64,000 bases of DNA from a bacterium BMS3Abin06. Lineage in GTDB: Bacteria; Nitrospirota; Thermodesulfovibrionia; UBA6902. The notes beneath the pieces were generated by a model, which was not told the origin of the DNA, made no database searches, and worked only from the letters and a program-made list of their open reading frames with translations. The first letter of the stretch is position 1; every line of letters begins with the position of its first letter. Below, piece after piece: positions 1 to 11,117 of the stretch. The translations under genes and the position numbers were made by a program. The stretch spans positions 1 to 64,000 of the forward strand of contig BDSY01000019.1 of the NCBI GenBank assembly GCA_002897895.1. Direction: 5' to 3'.

Positions 1-129
1 AACCAGGGAGAACCGTAAAAACAATCTTGTAGTTATTTTAAATCCGTAGTGTCAAAATCACTTTTTTCAGGAGCATAACCTATTGATATTACATGATTAT
101 TTTTTGGGGAGCATGAAGTTGGGTTAATA

Positions 130-150
130 AACCGGACTTACGTCCGGTGC
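130..150. terminator. small hairpin ACCGGAC-ttac-GTCCGGT, possible terminator
   Basis: inverted repeat read directly in aaccggacttacgtccggtgc; no strong U-tract. Confidence 0.3.
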
Positions 151-345
151 ACTTTATTCCCGTGATCAGGTCTTCACAAATTATTAACATTTCCTTTATT
201 AGAGGAGTCCACCTGACCCTTGTCCTTTTTTACTCTACCCTTATTTTTCTCATGAAAATGGTTATATTTTTGGAATAGATTCATTGTATAGCCAATAAGT
301 TGTAAAATATTAACACGCCGTACCATACAGATATTCTCTATCAGA

Positions 346-798
346 ATGATTGATATGATCATCAATAACATTAAGATAATTGCTGCTTCTATCTTGTTGG
401 CTTCTTTTGTCGGTTATATTGCCTGGCGTGATAGACGACAAAAAAAAATTGCCCGGGCTCAGGCTGCTATTGTATTCAGGAGTAAAATCCTGGCTGAATT
501 AGAAGGATTGTATCCCGTTCCCCGATACCTGAAAGATGATGTATTTAAGAGGTTCAGAGAGTCGATTCCCGGGATAGAATCCGCTGCTGCTGAATTCAGA
601 CATTTCGTACCATCCTGCAGCAAAAACTCTTTTGACACTGCATTGAAAAATTACTGCGAGCATTGCAATAAAATTACATGGGAATCTTGCGTTACGTTTA
701 ACATTTTACCAGGTGAGGGAAAACCGGAAGATATAGGACCGAAAGAAATATTTAGACAGAATGTTAATGCCTTATTATTTTTTGCAAAAAAAACATAA
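346..798 (+). CDS. hypothetical protein with N-terminal hydrophobic segment
   Basis: 150-aa ORF, N-terminal TM-like stretch IIAASILLASFVGYIAW; no family recognised. Confidence 0.5.
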   Translation: MIDMIINNIKIIAASILLASFVGYIAWRDRRQKKIARAQAAIVFRSKILAELEGLYPVPRYLKDDVFKRFRESIPGIESAAAEFRHFVPSCSKNSFDTALKNYCEHCNKITWESCVTFNILPGEGKPEDIGPKEIFRQNVNALLFFAKKT

Positions 799-1096
799 TG
801 CAGGCAGTAGTCTCGAATGCAAGCCGGCAGCAAAAAACAAAGGGATCAGGCCCCGACAGAAGACAAATTAATATGCGATTAAATCTTCGAATGTCTTTTG
901 TCGGTGGGAATCCCGTGATGCTTGTTCTCGACGGTAACACCAAGCCATGCATTTACCGGGGACTTATATGTTTTAAAAAATCCACCATACGGTCGGCCGT
1001 CGTTGAATCGTCGTTGACTTATTGCTTGCTTAAGTAGCAAAACCTATAGTATATTTAAAAGCTTTATCAAAGACATGTTTTGGAGAAGTTGTCAAT

Positions 1097-2575
1097 ATGC
1101 AAGTTTTATTTGAAAATAAGAGTATTGTTTCGCCAAAGGTAAGCATCATCCTGCTTGACTGGTCCTGCCGGGAAAGTTTTCATGTTTTTCATTATATAAA
1201 CAATCAAACAGTTCCCAGAGATCAATATGAGGTCATTTGGATCGAATATTACGAGAGGCGCTCACCTGAAATTACAGCGGAACTAAAGTCATGTGAAAAC
1301 TTGAACAAACTGCCAATTGTGGACCAATGGATAGTTATGGATATAGCGAGTAATGTTTATTATCATAAACATCTCATGTACAACGTTGGTATAGTTGCAA
1401 GTAAAGGGGAAATAGTCGTTCTCTGTGATTCTGATGCAATGATGAAACCGACATTTGTGGAAACCATTATTAAATCGTTTGAAGAGGACCCCGATATTGT
1501 ATTACATATGGATGAAGTACGGAATGTTAATAAGAAATTTTATCCTTTTAATTATCCATCAATTGAGGACGTATTGGGGGAGGGTTGTATTAACTGGAAA
1601 GACGGTAAGACTACCGGGTTACTTGACAAGGATGATACTCTGCACACACGTAATTATGGCGCCTGTTTTTGTGCCCTTAAAGAAGATTTGATACATATTG
1701 GCGGTGCAGATGAGCATATAGATTATCTTGGGCATATTTGTGGGCCTTATGATATGACATTCAGGTTAGTCAACCTGGGCAAGAGAGAGATATGGCATCA
1801 ATAGGAGTTTCTTTATCATTTATGGCATCCTGGAACAGATGGTGACAATAATTATATGGGTCCTCATGACGGTCGTAATATGTCCACTACTGCATTGGAT
1901 GCAGTCAGGACGGGACGTGTGATGCCTCTTATAGAAAATCCAGCCATAAATATACTCAGGCTCAAGCAGGACGACATTATCTATGAACCACTACTTTTAC
2001 AAGCCATTCCTGAAAAAGATATAAAGGACTGGTCAGTAGAAAAGTTGAGAGAAGGCACAAAATTAAAATCTTTATGGAACTTGGGAAATTTTTCTAAACA
2101 TCCTATATTCAGTTTTCAACTTATTACAGTTTTTTTCAAGATGCTCATCAATCAATTTACTATGAAGGCAACCAAATTCTCAAGACAGTCAAAATCCCTT
2201 AAGGATCTAATTGGGAAAATATCTAAGACTTATGATTTCTTTAAAAATATGTCCCAATATAATAATTATATTATAGAGCGATCTGATAAGTGTCTCAAAA
2301 AATTTGCCTCGAATGATACTAAGGAGTTCGCTGTTTATGGCACTAGTGATATAGCTGAGGTTCTATATATATTATCACTTCATGCTCCAGTAAAGATTAA
2401 AGCATTTTATGATAGATTGGGAGACAAAAAGTTTCACAAGTTTAATGTTATGCCTTTAGAGGCAATAAAATCTTACAGTGGAAAGGTTGTTATTGCTGCT
2501 CTGGTTGGAGCAGAAGATATGGTTGAATTATTAAAGATACAGGGCTTAAAGCGTAATCAAATTGTACTTTTATAA
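1097..2575 (+). pseudogene. family 2 (GT-A) glycosyltransferase with C-terminal Rossmann-like domain, split by in-frame TAG at 1802-1804
   Basis: ORF 1097-1804 (SIILLDWSCRESF..., VLCDSDAMMKPTFVETI) ends ...REIWHQ*; same frame continues EFLYHLWHPGTDGDNNYMGPHDGRNMSTTALDAV into ORF 1856-2575. Confidence 0.75.
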
Positions 2576-2756
2576 AAAATTATTAAACTACAATTACTTA
2601 ACAATAAATAATTCTACTATACTGCTTACGGGTTCATCTCGATTAAATCAGAAAATTTTTTTAATAAGTAAAAAGTGAATTAGTATCATAATTAATTTAA
2701 CCTGGGAAGTTGCAGTAAATCTGATTATAAGTCAAATATAAAAGCCTGTAATAACA

Positions 2757-3872
2757 ATGGAAGAAGTTGAAATTACAATTATTGGGGCCGGAGTAATCGG
2801 CCTGGCAATTGCTTCAGAGCTATCAGAGAAATATAACAACATAGTTATACTGGAAAAGCATGATAGCTTTGGACAAGAAATAAGCAGCCGTAATAGCGAA
2901 GTAATACATACAGGTATATATTATCCTCACGGCTCATTGAAGGCTAAATTATGTATTGAAGGGTTAGAATATTTATATGAAATTTGTGGTAAATACTCTA
3001 TTGCTCACAGAAAGTTAGGCAAGCTGATCGTTGCAACAGATCAGACAGAATTAATACCTCTTGAAGATTTATTTAAAAAAGGAAAAACGAACGGCGTAAA
3101 TGACCTGGCCTTACTTGATAAGGGTGATATTGACAAAATTGAACCCAATACTAATGCAATAGCAGCTATTTATTCTCCGCATACCGGTATTATTGATTCA
3201 CATTCCCTCATGAAACATTTTCTTAGTGTAGCTGAGGATAAAGGGGTGATAGTTTCATATAATAGTGAAGTTGAACTAATAGATAAAGAAAATAAAGGAT
3301 ATATAGTAGGCATTAAACAAGAAAACTATCGTTTTTTATCTAAAATACTTATTAATTGTTCCGGACTCTCATCAGATTATATCGCTGCTTTGGCGGGTAT
3401 AGATATTAATAAGTGCGGTTATAAAATACATTTATGTAAAGGTTCATATTTTACCTATGAAAAGTCTTCACCCGTTAAGTCCCTCATATATCCTGTTCCA
3501 CATAAAAACTTAACAGGCCTTGGGGTACACGCAACATTGGATTTAGGGTTCAGGCTTCGTTTTGGTCCTGACACGGAATATATTGATTCTATCGACTACA
3601 ATGTTAATTTTAATAAAAAAGACATATTTTACGAAAGTGCTTTAAAAATTATACCTGGACTTGAAAAGGATGCATTCAAACCTGATATGGCTGGAATTCG
3701 TCCCAAATTGCAGGGTCATGGTGAAAAAACAAGGGATTTTGTTATTACTGATGAAGCGGAAAAGGGATTGCCATCTCTTATCAACTTAATCGGTATCGAG
3801 TCCCCGGGACTGACAGCCGCACCTGCGATAGCAAGAATGGTTTCTGGTATCGTATCAGAAATAATGAATTGA
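2757..3872 (+). CDS. FAD-dependent oxidoreductase, L-2-hydroxyglutarate oxidase (LhgO)-like / DAO family
   Basis: N-terminal GAGVIGLAIASEL dinucleotide-binding motif; SSRNSEVIHTGIYYPHGSLKAKLC; C-terminal GIESPGLTAAPAIARMV. Confidence 0.85.
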   Translation: MEEVEITIIGAGVIGLAIASELSEKYNNIVILEKHDSFGQEISSRNSEVIHTGIYYPHGSLKAKLCIEGLEYLYEICGKYSIAHRKLGKLIVATDQTELIPLEDLFKKGKTNGVNDLALLDKGDIDKIEPNTNAIAAIYSPHTGIIDSHSLMKHFLSVAEDKGVIVSYNSEVELIDKENKGYIVGIKQENYRFLSKILINCSGLSSDYIAALAGIDINKCGYKIHLCKGSYFTYEKSSPVKSLIYPVPHKNLTGLGVHATLDLGFRLRFGPDTEYIDSIDYNVNFNKKDIFYESALKIIPGLEKDAFKPDMAGIRPKLQGHGEKTRDFVITDEAEKGLPSLINLIGIESPGLTAAPAIARMVSGIVSEIMN

Positions 3873-3903
3873 CATTATAAAAGCCAGGCTCACAGGAGAC
3901 AGA

Positions 3904-4422
3904 GTGATAAAAAGCAGACTTCAAAAAACCTTGGATAATTGCAATAAACTCTTGAAAGATGATCAACTTATAAAACTTATTTCAGAAACAGCTGATTTGA
4001 TTACTGATGCAGTTAAATCCGGGAACAAATTGATGATTTGCGGCAATGGAGGGAGTGCTGCGGATGCACAACATATAGCTGGTGAATTTGTATGCAGGTT
4101 TTATGTAGATAGAAAGCCGATGCCTGCTATTGCGCTATCCACTGACACTTCGATTTTGACATCTATTTCAAATGATTATTCTTATGATGATATCTTTAGT
4201 CGTCAGGTGATGGCCATTGGGAAAAGTGGTGATGTCCTCCTTGGTATCAGCACAAGCGGAAGCTCCGTGAATGTTCTTAAGGCATTTAAGGTAGCTAAAG
4301 AACTAAATATCAAGGCCTTACTTTTTACAGGCAACGTGGAAAGAGAAATAGCCAGGTTTAGTGATATAGTAATTAAAGCTCCTTCTAATGATACACCCCG
4401 TATTTGTTGTTTTGCACATTAA
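3904..4422 (+). CDS. gmhA: D-sedoheptulose 7-phosphate isomerase, C-terminus truncated or replaced
   Basis: SIS domain CGNGGSAADAQHIAGEFVCRF, STDTSILTSISNDYSYDDIFSRQV; ends SNDTPRICCFAH* where the family normally continues. Confidence 0.85.
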   Translation: MIKSRLQKTLDNCNKLLKDDQLIKLISETADLITDAVKSGNKLMICGNGGSAADAQHIAGEFVCRFYVDRKPMPAIALSTDTSILTSISNDYSYDDIFSRQVMAIGKSGDVLLGISTSGSSVNVLKAFKVAKELNIKALLFTGNVEREIARFSDIVIKAPSNDTPRICCFAH

Positions 4423-4598
4423 ACTGTCTCAAAAAAGGGGGTTTTATTCAAATTAAAGTAACCTGATAAATTCATTTTCCTTCGGAACCCTTTCACCCTA
4501 AATTGAAGGGTTTTGAAGGAAAATGAATGGATTAATCCAAAGATATTCGGGTTATTATAATTTGACTATTTCAGTCAAAATAATTCGCAATACAACAA
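4404..4598. mobile_element. MITE-like non-autonomous element overlapping the gmhA 3' end
   Basis: ends TTGTTGTTTTGC (4404-4415) and GCAATACAACAA (4587-4598) are inverted repeats, 11/12 match; internal long hairpin 4471-4527. Confidence 0.45.
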
Positions 4599-4634
4599 GA
4601 ACTCTCTTGAAAGAAGCCGCTTGCGGCATGAGTT

Positions 4635-5084
4635 ATGGAAAAAATTGTTGCTACTAACAGAAAGGCGTACCATGAATATTTTATACAGGAGACTTATGAA
4701 GCCGGTATTTCTCTTCTCGGCACTGAGGTAAAATCTTTAAGAGAAGGAAAGGCTAATCTTAAAGAGAGCTATGCCCTTATAAAAGACGGTGAGGCATTTC
4801 TTCTGAATTGCCATATCAGTCCTTACAGCCACGGAAATATTCAGAACCATGAGCCATTAAGAACAAGAAAACTTCTCCTTCATAAAAAGGAAATTGAGAG
4901 GCTATGGGGGAATATCAGCCGGAAGGGTTTCACTCTCGTCCCTCTTAGAATATATTTTAAAAGGGGAAAAGCAAAGGTCGAACTGGGGCTTGCCAGGGGC
5001 AAGAGACAATATGAGAAGAGGGCGACGATAAAAGAGAAAGAGGCACGGAGGGAGATTGAGCGGCATTTGAAAAGAGACCGATAA
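4635..5084 (+). CDS. smpB: SsrA-binding protein
   Basis: [39 protein letters not shown]... typical SmpB. Confidence 0.97.
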   Translation: MEKIVATNRKAYHEYFIQETYEAGISLLGTEVKSLREGKANLKESYALIKDGEAFLLNCHISPYSHGNIQNHEPLRTRKLLLHKKEIERLWGNISRKGFTLVPLRIYFKRGKAKVELGLARGKRQYEKRATIKEKEARREIERHLKRDR

Positions 5085-5118
5085 AATAATAAGCAGATTT
5101 TAAGTTTTATTGAAATTT

Positions 5119-6342
5119 TTATTTATCCGTTAATGCAACGAGTCCGGGAAGGTCTTTTCCTTCAAGAAGCTCCAGGGCTGCTCCACCGCCGGTTGAGATA
5201 AATGATATGCTTTCTGAAACTCCTGCCCTGCTGACAGCCAGGTCCGTATCTCCACCGCCGACTATCGTCAATGCGTAGGCGTCGGCAACTGAATGCGCCA
5301 TTGCAAATGTCCCGCGTGAAAAGGCATCGACCTCGAAGACCCCCATGGGGCCGTTCCATAAAATAGTTTTAGCGCTTTCCAGCGCCTCCGAGAAAAGCTT
5401 TACAGATGCGGGACCGATATCAACCGCTTTCCAGCCGTTGGGTATCTCCTGTGCAGTGACAAGTTTAGTTTCAGCCCCGGGTTCTATACTCTGCGCAATA
5501 ACACAATCTACAGGAAGATAAAATTTTATTCCCTTTGATACGACACCTCTCCTTATATCATTGGCAAGCTCAAGCATGTCATTTTCTACAAGGGAGTCAC
5601 CGACATTATATCCCATGGCCTTTAAGAATGTGAATGCCATTCCTCCACCTACAATGACTTTGTCGACCTTGTCCTCAAGATTCCTGATAACATCTATTTT
5701 GCCGGATACCTTTGCCCCGCCTAAAATAGCGACAAAGGGTCTGACCGGATTGTTGACAACACCCAGCAGATATTCTATCTCCTTTTGAAGAAGGAAACCC
5801 ACAGCGGCCGGCAGAAATTTTGTTATTCCGACTATCGAGGCATGGCTTCTATGGGCAGCTCCGAAGGCATCGTTTACATAAAAATCTGCAAGTTTTGCCA
5901 GTGATCTGCTGAATTCTTCATTGTTTTCCTCTTCTTCAGCGTGAAACCGCAGGTTTTCAAGCAGTACAATATCTCCATCAGACATTTTACTAACAGTATC
6001 CTCAACCTGCGGGCCGATACAATCAGGAAGAAAGGTCACCTCTTTTTTAATCAGCCGCTGCAGTCTTCTTGCAACGGAAGCAAGGCTGTATCTTTTGTCA
6101 GCCTTGCCTTTAGGCCTTCCGAGATGTGACGCGAGAATGACCTTGCTCCCTTCGTCTATTGCGTAGTTTATGGTTGGGAGGGTCGAGCGAATTCTTCTGT
6201 CATCCGTTATATTGAGATTCTCATCAAGGGGCACATTGAAGTCAACACGTATGAAAAGCCTCTTACCGCTGATGTTGAGATCTTTAATAGAGAGCTTATT
6301 TAAAACACCCTTGATTGGCCGTGAATGTCCTTCTTCCATCAT
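5119..6342 (-). CDS. pgk: phosphoglycerate kinase; start trimmed from ORF 6405 to avoid overlap with gap
   Basis: RLFIRVDFNVPLDENLNITDDRRIRSTLPTI, ASHLGRPKG, GGGDTDLAVS. Confidence 0.96.
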   Translation of the reverse strand: MMEEGHSRPIKGVLNKLSIKDLNISGKRLFIRVDFNVPLDENLNITDDRRIRSTLPTINYAIDEGSKVILASHLGRPKGKADKRYSLASVARRLQRLIKKEVTFLPDCIGPQVEDTVSKMSDGDIVLLENLRFHAEEEENNEEFSRSLAKLADFYVNDAFGAAHRSHASIVGITKFLPAAVGFLLQKEIEYLLGVVNNPVRPFVAILGGAKVSGKIDVIRNLEDKVDKVIVGGGMAFTFLKAMGYNVGDSLVENDMLELANDIRRGVVSKGIKFYLPVDCVIAQSIEPGAETKLVTAQEIPNGWKAVDIGPASVKLFSEALESAKTILWNGPMGVFEVDAFSRGTFAMAHSVADAYALTIVGGGDTDLAVSRAGVSESISFISTGGGAALELLEGKDLPGLVALTDK

Positions 6343-6347
6343 CGCCT

Positions 6348-7352
6348 TTACCTCTTGCTGTTTATATAAAGCATTAAATCTTTGAGACGAGTGCTGTAAC
6401 CCCATTCATTGTCATACCATGAGAGAACTTTTACCATATTCCCTTCGAGTACTTTTGTCAACGGCGCATCAAGTATTGAGGAATGCGGGTTGCCGTTGAG
6501 GTCTATTGAAACAATCGGCTCTTCGGAATATTGCAGTATCCCTTTAAGTGGACCGGATGCAGCCTCTTTCAATGCGGCATTTACGGCTTCTGCGGTTGTC
6601 TCTTTTTCGAGATCAGCCACAAGATCCACAACAGAGACATTGGGAGTCGGCACCCTTATCGCCATGCCGTCGAGTCTGCCTTTTAAGTGTGGCAGCACAA
6701 GCCCGACAGCCCTTGCCGCGCCTGTTGTTGTCGGTATCATTGAAAGTGTGGCAGCGCGTGCCCTCCTCAGGTCTTTGTGCGGAAGATCAAGTATGCGCTG
6801 GTCATTTGTATAAGAATGGATTGTGGTCATGAGGCCGCGCTTTATTGTGAATTCCCGGTCGATGACCTTTGCGATTGGTGCGAGGCAGTTTGTTGTACAT
6901 GATGCGTTTGATATGATTTTGTGTTTTTCCACGTCAAGGCTTTCTTCATTAACGCCCATGCATATTGTGGCATCAGGCTCTTTGGCGGGAGCTGATATGA
7001 TGACCCATCCTGCGCCGGCGGATAAATGTTTTGATGCGCCGTCTCTGTCAACAAATCTCCCTGTGGATTCAAGCGCTGCGTCAATATTCAGGTCTTTCCA
7101 GGGAAGCTGCGCAGGGTCTGTTATTGACGTGACCCCGATTTCCCTGCCGTTGACGACAAGATTGTTTCCATTAACCTGAATATCAGCATCCAGAATTCCA
7201 TGAACAGAATCATAACGCAGCAGATGAGCCAGTGTTTTCGCATCCGTAAGGTCGTTTATTCCGACAATTTCAATTGCATCATCTCCAAGACATGTCCTTA
7301 AAAAGTTCCTTCCGATCCTTCCAAATCCATTGATACCGACACGTAGAGCCAT
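6348..7352 (-). CDS. gap: type I glyceraldehyde-3-phosphate dehydrogenase
   Basis: RVGINGFGRIGRNFLR, SNASCTTNCLAPIAKV, WYDNEWGYSTRL. Confidence 0.98.
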   Translation of the reverse strand: MALRVGINGFGRIGRNFLRTCLGDDAIEIVGINDLTDAKTLAHLLRYDSVHGILDADIQVNGNNLVVNGREIGVTSITDPAQLPWKDLNIDAALESTGRFVDRDGASKHLSAGAGWVIISAPAKEPDATICMGVNEESLDVEKHKIISNASCTTNCLAPIAKVIDREFTIKRGLMTTIHSYTNDQRILDLPHKDLRRARAATLSMIPTTTGAARAVGLVLPHLKGRLDGMAIRVPTPNVSVVDLVADLEKETTAEAVNAALKEAASGPLKGILQYSEEPIVSIDLNGNPHSSILDAPLTKVLEGNMVKVLSWYDNEWGYSTRLKDLMLYINSKR

Positions 7353-7469
7353 AACATCCTCCTTTGGTATAAGGTTCTTTATACCTGACTACCCCGATTT
7401 TTAAAGCAATTACACATATTATTTTTCTGTGCAACCAGGATCATTAAATCTGTGTAATCAAGCTTTCCG

Positions 7470-8027
7470 CTATACTTCCATTACCTCTTCTTCTTTATGA
7501 GAAACTGTCTCATCGACTTTTTTTATGTAAGAATCCGTGATTTTCTGTATTTCTTCTATTGCGCGTTTGGTTTCATCTTCACTGATATGCTCTTCTTTTT
7601 CAATTTTTCTCATCTCATCATTAACGTCGCGCCGAATGTTCCTTAATGCAATCTTCGCCTCTTCACCTCTTTTATATACCTGCTTAACAATTTCTTTTCT
7701 GCGCTCTTCAGTAAGCTGGGGAATAGCTATTCTGATAATTTTCCCGTCATTGCCCGGATTTAAACCGAGGTCGGATTTCCGGATTGCTTTTTCAATCTCG
7801 GGTATTGTTTTTGGATCCCATGGTTGAATTGTGATCAATCTGCTTTCAGGCACGCTTAATGTTGCAACATGATTGATTGGTGCAGGTGTTCCGAAATAAT
7901 CAACCATTATCCCGTCAAATATAGCCAGAGAGGCGCGGCCTGTCCTTATGCCTGCAAGGTCTTTTTTCAGGACATCAATTGTCCTCTCCATTTTTTCAAT
8001 CAGTCTTTTTTTCGCCTCTTTTTGCAT
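7470..8027 (-). CDS. frr: ribosome recycling factor
   Basis: [37 protein letters not shown]-like block. Confidence 0.98.
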   Translation of the reverse strand: MQKEAKKRLIEKMERTIDVLKKDLAGIRTGRASLAIFDGIMVDYFGTPAPINHVATLSVPESRLITIQPWDPKTIPEIEKAIRKSDLGLNPGNDGKIIRIAIPQLTEERRKEIVKQVYKRGEEAKIALRNIRRDVNDEMRKIEKEEHISEDETKRAIEEIQKITDSYIKKVDETVSHKEEEVMEV

Positions 8028-8033
8028 AAGGAT

Positions 8034-8759
8034 TTATTCTCCTTTCACTATAGTCCCGATCTCCTTGCCTTCCAATATTTTTTTAATATTGTTTTTCTTC
8101 ATCAGACCGAAAACAATTATCGGCAGATTGTTTTCCATGCAAAGCGATATAGCGGTGGAGTCCATTACCCTGAGACCTTTCTTAAGCACATCCATGTGAG
8201 TAATTTTACGGTATTTTTTTGCATGAGGATTTTTCACGGGGTCACTGCTGTAAACGCCATCGACTTTTGTGGCCTTGAGTATGATATCCGCCCCGATCTC
8301 GACTGCCCTCAAAGATGCTGCGGTATCCGTGGTAAAATAGGGGTTGCCTGTGCCGCAGGCAAATATGACAAACCGCCCCTTTTCAAGGTGCCTGACCGCT
8401 CTCCTCCTGATATACGGTTCCGCAAGTTCACGCATTTCTATTGCTGAGAGCACTCTTGTGGGCATCCCGTTAATTTCAAGGGCATTCTGCAGGGCAAGGG
8501 CATTAAGCGCTGTTGCCAGCATCCCCATATAATCGGCAGCAGTTCTCTCCATCCCTTCAGCGCTTGCTTCAAGACCACGGAATATATTGCCGCCTCCTAT
8601 AACTATGGCAATCTGAGTGCCTGATTTTGAAATTCCTTTAAGCTCACTTGCTATGTACTGGACAACCTTCTGGTCGATTCCAAACTGCCTGTCGCCCATG
8701 AGGGCCTCGCCGCTCAGTTTTAACAGGACTCTTTTGAATTTTGGCTTTCGGGTCTTCAT
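8034..8759 (-). CDS. pyrH: UMP kinase
   Basis: [38 protein letters not shown]. Confidence 0.98.
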   Translation of the reverse strand: MKTRKPKFKRVLLKLSGEALMGDRQFGIDQKVVQYIASELKGISKSGTQIAIVIGGGNIFRGLEASAEGMERTAADYMGMLATALNALALQNALEINGMPTRVLSAIEMRELAEPYIRRRAVRHLEKGRFVIFACGTGNPYFTTDTAASLRAVEIGADIILKATKVDGVYSSDPVKNPHAKKYRKITHMDVLKKGLRVMDSTAISLCMENNLPIIVFGLMKKNNIKKILEGKEIGTIVKGE

Positions 8760-8765
8760 TTAAAT

Positions 8766-9368
8766 TTATTCGCTTATTTTCTCCCCAAGCTGGAACCTTG
8801 CAAAGCGTTTGATCAAAATATTTTCTCCAAGTCTGGCAACTTTTTCTACAATCAGATCTTTAATTTTTTGCTTGCCGTCAGGGTCTTTCACAAAAACCTG
8901 ATCCATAAGGCACATGTCACTGTAAAATTTTTCGAGCTTCCCCTCAATGATCTTTTCAACTACCTGCGGGGGTTTATTTTCTACCTGGGATGCATATATT
9001 GTCTTTTCCTTCTCTATAACTTCAGCTGGAATCTCCTCCCTCCTGACATAAAAAGGATTTGATGCAGCAATATGCATGGCAATATCCTTGACAAGTTCCC
9101 TGAAGTCGTCTGTCTTCGCAACAAAATCGGTTTCGCAATTAACCTCCACAAGAACACCGATTTTGCCCATATGGATATAAGAGCCTATTAATCCCTCGGA
9201 TGCCTCTCTTGATGCCTTTTTAGCAGCCATTGCAAGACCTTTCTGCCTGAGGATATCCATTGCTTTTTCAATGTCCCCGGCTGCCTCGGTAAGGGCATGC
9301 TTGCAGTCCATCATGCCCACGCCTGTCTGTTCTCTTAATTCTTTTATGGTGCCTGCTGTAATATTCAT
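8766..9368 (-). CDS. tsf: translation elongation factor Ts
   Basis: [34 protein letters not shown]. Confidence 0.98.
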   Translation of the reverse strand: MNITAGTIKELREQTGVGMMDCKHALTEAAGDIEKAMDILRQKGLAMAAKKASREASEGLIGSYIHMGKIGVLVEVNCETDFVAKTDDFRELVKDIAMHIAASNPFYVRREEIPAEVIEKEKTIYASQVENKPPQVVEKIIEGKLEKFYSDMCLMDQVFVKDPDGKQKIKDLIVEKVARLGENILIKRFARFQLGEKISE

Positions 9369-10147
9369 CCGGTTACTTCCTCCTTCTCCTCTTTATCCTG
9401 CTTCTCTTCTTCAGCAATCTTTTCTTCAATAGCTTTCTTTTCAGCCGCTTCTTCAATAGTCTTATTTAAAATACTTCTGCCCTCAAGAACCGCTTCAGCC
9501 ATTTTGGATGTCATCAGTCTTATTGATCTGATCGCATCGTCATTGCCGGGCACCACATAGTCTATTTCATCCGGGTTGCAGTTGGTATCAACAAGGGCGA
9601 CAATCGGAATTGCCAGCTTTCTGGCTTCTGCAACGGCAATGGACTCTTTCTTGGGATCGATAATAATGATCGCCCCCGGCAGGGCATTCATCTCCTTTAC
9701 TCCACTGAGGTTTTTCTCAAGGCGCTGCCTCTCGGTTTCATATTTCGATACCTCTTTTTTGGTCAGGAGCCCGTAAGTGCCGTCCTCGTTCATCTTTTCG
9801 ATTTTCCTGAGTTTTTGTATTCCCTGCCTGACAGTCTTGAAATTCGTAAGCATGCCCCCGAGCCAGCGCTGGTTGACAAAATATGACTGTGATCTTTGAG
9901 ACTCCTCGATTATCACGTCCTGTGCCTGTTTTTTTGTCCCCACAAAAAGCACGGATTCCCCTTTGCTCGAAAGGTCTTTTACGAAGTTGTATGCGACTTC
10001 AAACATCTTGACGGTTTTCTGGAGATCAATAATATAAATGCCGTTACGCTGACCAAAGATATATTTTTTCATCTTTGGATTCCAGCGCTTGACCTGATGC
10101 CCGAAGTGGACACCGGCCTCCAGAAGCTCTTTCATAGTTACTACCAT
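9365..10147 (-). CDS. rpsB: 30S ribosomal protein S2
   Basis: [35 protein letters not shown]. Confidence 0.98.
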   Translation of the reverse strand: MVVTMKELLEAGVHFGHQVKRWNPKMKKYIFGQRNGIYIIDLQKTVKMFEVAYNFVKDLSSKGESVLFVGTKKQAQDVIIEESQRSQSYFVNQRWLGGMLTNFKTVRQGIQKLRKIEKMNEDGTYGLLTKKEVSKYETERQRLEKNLSGVKEMNALPGAIIIIDPKKESIAVAEARKLAIPIVALVDTNCNPDEIDYVVPGNDDAIRSIRLMTSKMAEAVLEGRSILNKTIEEAAEKKAIEEKIAEEEKQDKEEKEEVTG

Positions 10148-10460
10148 AAATACCTCCTCAGTTTTGCCTCCGTCCTTCCTCCCTAAATCCCGATAAGCCG
10201 GAACACTGATAGAGAGAAGATTAGATGGACGTGTGTTTTATATTGAAAATTTATCTTCTGACTCCGGGTAATAATAAGACTATCATATGTAAAGGTGTCA
10301 TTGCAATAAATTTCCCTGTTTCAGCGTTAATTTTACCTTGCGCTTGCATAAAATCATCATTATCGTCCAATATTGATAAAGATCCGGTTTGTTTGTGCCG
10401 AATAACAAGGAGGCCGTGTCTTTAAGCTGAAAAGCTTCAAATAAAAGAGGGAGGAACAGA

Positions 10461-11087
10461 ATGTTTAAAAAATGGGCATCGGAATCGGAGATGGAAGAAG
10501 TCAAAACAGATAATAATGGAAAAGATATTATTAGTGATATCAACAAAAAGACCGGCAAAGAGATCCGGCATGAAACTGGCGGGGACGAAAAAGTAAATAC
10601 CATCCTGAAGGGAAGCAAATTAATAGGCAATATCAATGTATCCTGCGATCTGGAATTGAGCGGGGATGTTGAAGGCAATATAACATCCGAAGGGAGTTCC
10701 AATATTGTTATTAAAGGCACGTGTAAAGGCAACATTAAAACAAAAGAAGGCAATGTCAATATTGAGGGTGAGTTAAATACCGGAAATATTACCGCAGGCA
10801 ATGATGTGAAAATCACGGGCAAATTTAACGGGGGAGAGGTAAAGGCAAAAGGCAGGATATATATAAACGGGGAATTTAACGGCAAGCTGGAAGGGAATGA
10901 AATAGAAATAGGACCCGACGCCAGCGGCAAAGGAGAGCTGTTTTACAGGGAATACATTGCTGTTTCCAGAGGGGCTAAAGTCGAAGGACAGATTTGCCGG
11001 ATTCAGAAGGAACTGACGCTTGTAAAGGATTCTCCTGAAAAAAAGGTGGTAGACTTTAAGACGCCTGCCGGGGAAATAAAAAAGTAA
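10461..11087 (+). CDS. bactofilin / polymer-forming cytoskeletal protein
   Basis: Gly/Val/Ile-rich beta-helix repeats GSKLIGNINVSCDLELSGDVEGNI..., short charged termini. Confidence 0.85.
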   Translation: MFKKWASESEMEEVKTDNNGKDIISDINKKTGKEIRHETGGDEKVNTILKGSKLIGNINVSCDLELSGDVEGNITSEGSSNIVIKGTCKGNIKTKEGNVNIEGELNTGNITAGNDVKITGKFNGGEVKAKGRIYINGEFNGKLEGNEIEIGPDASGKGELFYREYIAVSRGAKVEGQICRIQKELTLVKDSPEKKVVDFKTPAGEIKK

Positions 11088-11117
11088 CGCGAGGTTTCTT
11101 GATTTTTATGCATATGG

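Noticed and set aside
10298-10930. 210-aa minus-strand ORF rich in Pro/Leu/Ser
   Set aside because: Antisense to the bactofilin gene; the repetitive composition mirrors the beta-helix repeats on the other strand.
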